DNA of 6,720 nucleotides from Candidatus Geohydrothermomicrobium daggyaiense (GTDB taxonomy: Bacteria > Actinomycetota > Geothermincolia > Fen-727 > JACVIW01): the NCBI GenBank assembly GCA_015711695.1, contig MU158449.1:6840-13559 (forward strand), in the 5' to 3' direction. Shown in pieces: positions 5,433 to 6,720 of this stretch. Position numbers and translations under genes: made by a program. The notes below the pieces were generated by a model. The model was not told the DNA's origin. It ran no database searches and was given only the letters and a program-made list of their open reading frames with translations. Every line of letters starts with the position of its first letter. Positions within the stretch are counted from its first letter, which is position 1.

Positions 5433-6720
5433 TTAAATCCTTCTCGAAGTTTTGACTTTCTTCACGTTAGTCAGAACAACACCTGTGGGTCTGATGTGCA
5501 ATCTCTCGAATACTTCCAGTGCATGGAGCGCGAGGTTTCTCGGACACGTCTTGACGTCGATCACCACAAGTGAAAAATCAGCGTAAGTCGAAAGCACTGC
5601 CGCGTCGACTGCCTCCGCAGCGGTGGGGGCATCCATGATCAACATGTTAAACTCGCTCTTGAGGTCTTTTAAAAGATTCTCGAATTGGGGTCGTGAAATT
5701 AAATCAGTGGGATTATCCGTCGAGTTTCCCGCTGGAAGAAGATAAAGATTGGGCAGATTTGTGGTTGCCACTTTGCCTTTAGGGCTTTCCCCTTTTTCGA
5801 TGATGTCAGATATTCCCTTAAGGCCGTCCGCGCCCATCAAAGATGAGATTGTCCTATTTCTCATGTCTGCGTCGATTAGTAGCGTTTTTCTCCCGGTGTC
5901 CGATACGCTTTTAGCAAGATTTATCGGAACATCATGAACACCTTTCGCTGGTACGGCTCCCGCAACCAGAACGGTTGAGCGCTCGTGTTCATCCTGTGAG
6001 AAAAGTAATCCCGTTCGAAGCGCGGCATAAGATTCCCTTAACTCCTCTTTTCGGGTCTTCCGCGGGATCACTCCAAGCACAGGAAGGCCAAGCATTTCCT
6101 CTGCCTCTTCGGGAGATCGAAAGTGTGGATTAAAATACTCCATGCCAATCGTGAGTGAAAACCCCAGGACAAGTCCAAGAAAAACACCGAGACCCATGTA
6201 GACCGTGGGCTTCGGCTGAGTTGGCTTGTCCGGCAGTGGGGCGGTCTTGACGAACTCGAGTGACCCGTTCAGCAAAACGGTGCTCTTGCTTAAGGATTGC
6301 GAACATACAATACCCCAGGCGTTGGCAATCTCCTGGACTCTGTACGGAACTCTGTCGGTTACGGTAATACGCAGGGAGTTTGTGTTCGCGACAGCCCCGG
6401 CGCTTATCTTTTTCAAAAGTTCTTCCTCAGAGATGTCTATCTGGCTCTTGATAAGGCGCTGTCGCACCTTCTTTGCTATATCAGGGCTTTCGCAGGCGAC
6501 CGCGATTGTCGGCATAACGGTCTGGTAAGCAAGAGTTATCGTTGCGTCAGGCTGCTTTGTCACAGGATTTATAGGAGCAACTGCCGCAAGCGTTATTTCA
6601 ACCTTATAAACGGGAGATTGAACACGGCTTATGATAGCTGCAGCAAGCGCCGCGACGACGACGATAATCGCAATTATCCAGAATCTCTTCTTTACTGCTT
6701 GTATGACCTGTCCAGGTTTC
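5433..6720 (-). CDS. Wzz/BY-kinase-like chain-length protein with degenerate ATPase domain, 5' end outside window
   Basis: At least 428 codons are visible. The frame stays open from 6719, so a GTG at 6561-6563 is only an internal valine: the codons before it encode KKRFWIIAIIVVVV and the rest of a first membrane segment (about 6627-6683). The order is typical of a Wzz/polysaccharide co-polymerase: membrane segment 1, an extracytoplasmic helical region, a proline-rich stretch (APLPDKPTQPKPT), membrane segment 2 (VYMGLGVFLGLVLGF), then a cytoplasmic BY-kinase-like P-loop domain starting near RSPEEAEEMLGLPVLGVIP and ESYAALRTGLLF. Walker A' (LLIDADMRN, 5856-5882) and a Walker B-like strand (MLIMDAPT, 5622-5645) remain. 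Walker A (5931-5963) reads AGAVPAKGVHD where family members have a GEGKS/T-type loop, so the catalytic lysine and the following Ser/Thr are missing. The C-terminus (VKKVKTSRRI) has no tyrosine cluster. It probably sets chain length without kinase activity. Confidence 0.88.
   Translation of the reverse strand, partial: KPGQVIQAVKKRFWIIAIIVVVAALAAAIISRVQSPVYKVEITLAAVAPINPVTKQPDATITLAYQTVMPTIAVACESPDIAKKVRQRLIKSQIDISEEELLKKISAGAVANTNSLRITVTDRVPYRVQEIANAWGIVCSQSLSKSTVLLNGSLEFVKTAPLPDKPTQPKPTVYMGLGVFLGLVLGFSLTIGMEYFNPHFRSPEEAEEMLGLPVLGVIPRKTRKEELRESYAALRTGLLFSQDEHERSTVLVAGAVPAKGVHDVPINLAKSVSDTGRKTLLIDADMRNRTISSLMGADGLKGISDIIEKGESPKGKVATTNLPNLYLLPAGNSTDNPTDLISRPQFENLLKDLKSEFNMLIMDAPTAAEAVDAAVLSTYADFSLVVIDVKTCPRNLALHALEVFERLHIRPTGVVLTNVKKVKTSRRI

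Noticed and set aside
1..6720. tRNA, rRNA, CRISPR array, insertion sequence or phage features
   Set aside because: No cloverleaf-like gene, spaced direct repeats, transposase/integrase motifs or terminal inverted repeats were seen; nearly all of the window is coding for polysaccharide functions.

Overview
This is a bacterial surface-polysaccharide (capsule, exopolysaccharide or O-antigen-like) locus. Every recognisable gene lies on the minus strand, so transcription runs from high to low coordinates. In that order the window holds: (1) a Wzz/BY-kinase-type chain-length co-polymerase whose start lies beyond position 6720; (2) a 153-base gap with a possible promoter; (3) a 14-segment Wzx-like flippase with a very large soluble insert; (4) a predicted lipoprotein alpha/beta hydrolase, start-stop coupled to the flippase; (5) a class I methyltransferase; (6) a GT4-type glycosyltransferase; (7) the first residues of a membrane protein cut by position 1. 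Genes 3-6 are close-packed (4-base overlap, then gaps of about 66 or 48 bases depending on the methyltransferase start, and 22 bases), and gene 7 overlaps gene 6, so genes 3-7 look like one operon.

The gene set fits a Wzx/Wzy-type pathway. The glycosyltransferase adds sugars to a lipid-linked repeat unit, the methyltransferase may decorate or cap it, the flippase moves it across the cytoplasmic membrane, and the Wzz-like protein would set polymer length. The membrane protein at the left edge might be the polymerase or ligase, but too little is visible to say. A lipoprotein hydrolase inside the cluster suggests an extracytoplasmic step on the polymer or an acyl/acetyl substituent.

The organism cannot be named from this window. 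Base composition looks intermediate rather than extreme. The lipobox, Shine-Dalgarno sites and the fused Wzz plus cytoplasmic ATPase-like architecture indicate a bacterium. That fusion is commoner in Proteobacteria, Actinobacteria and similar groups than in Firmicutes, which usually split the two parts.

Three things stand out. The BY-kinase domain has lost its P-loop lysine and Ser/Thr and has no C-terminal tyrosine cluster, so it looks like a pseudokinase. The flippase carries about 215 hydrophilic residues between membrane segments 6 and 7, where the family normally has a short loop. The methyltransferase has a weakened SAM-binding motif I. No RNA gene, mobile element, CRISPR array or long repeat was seen.
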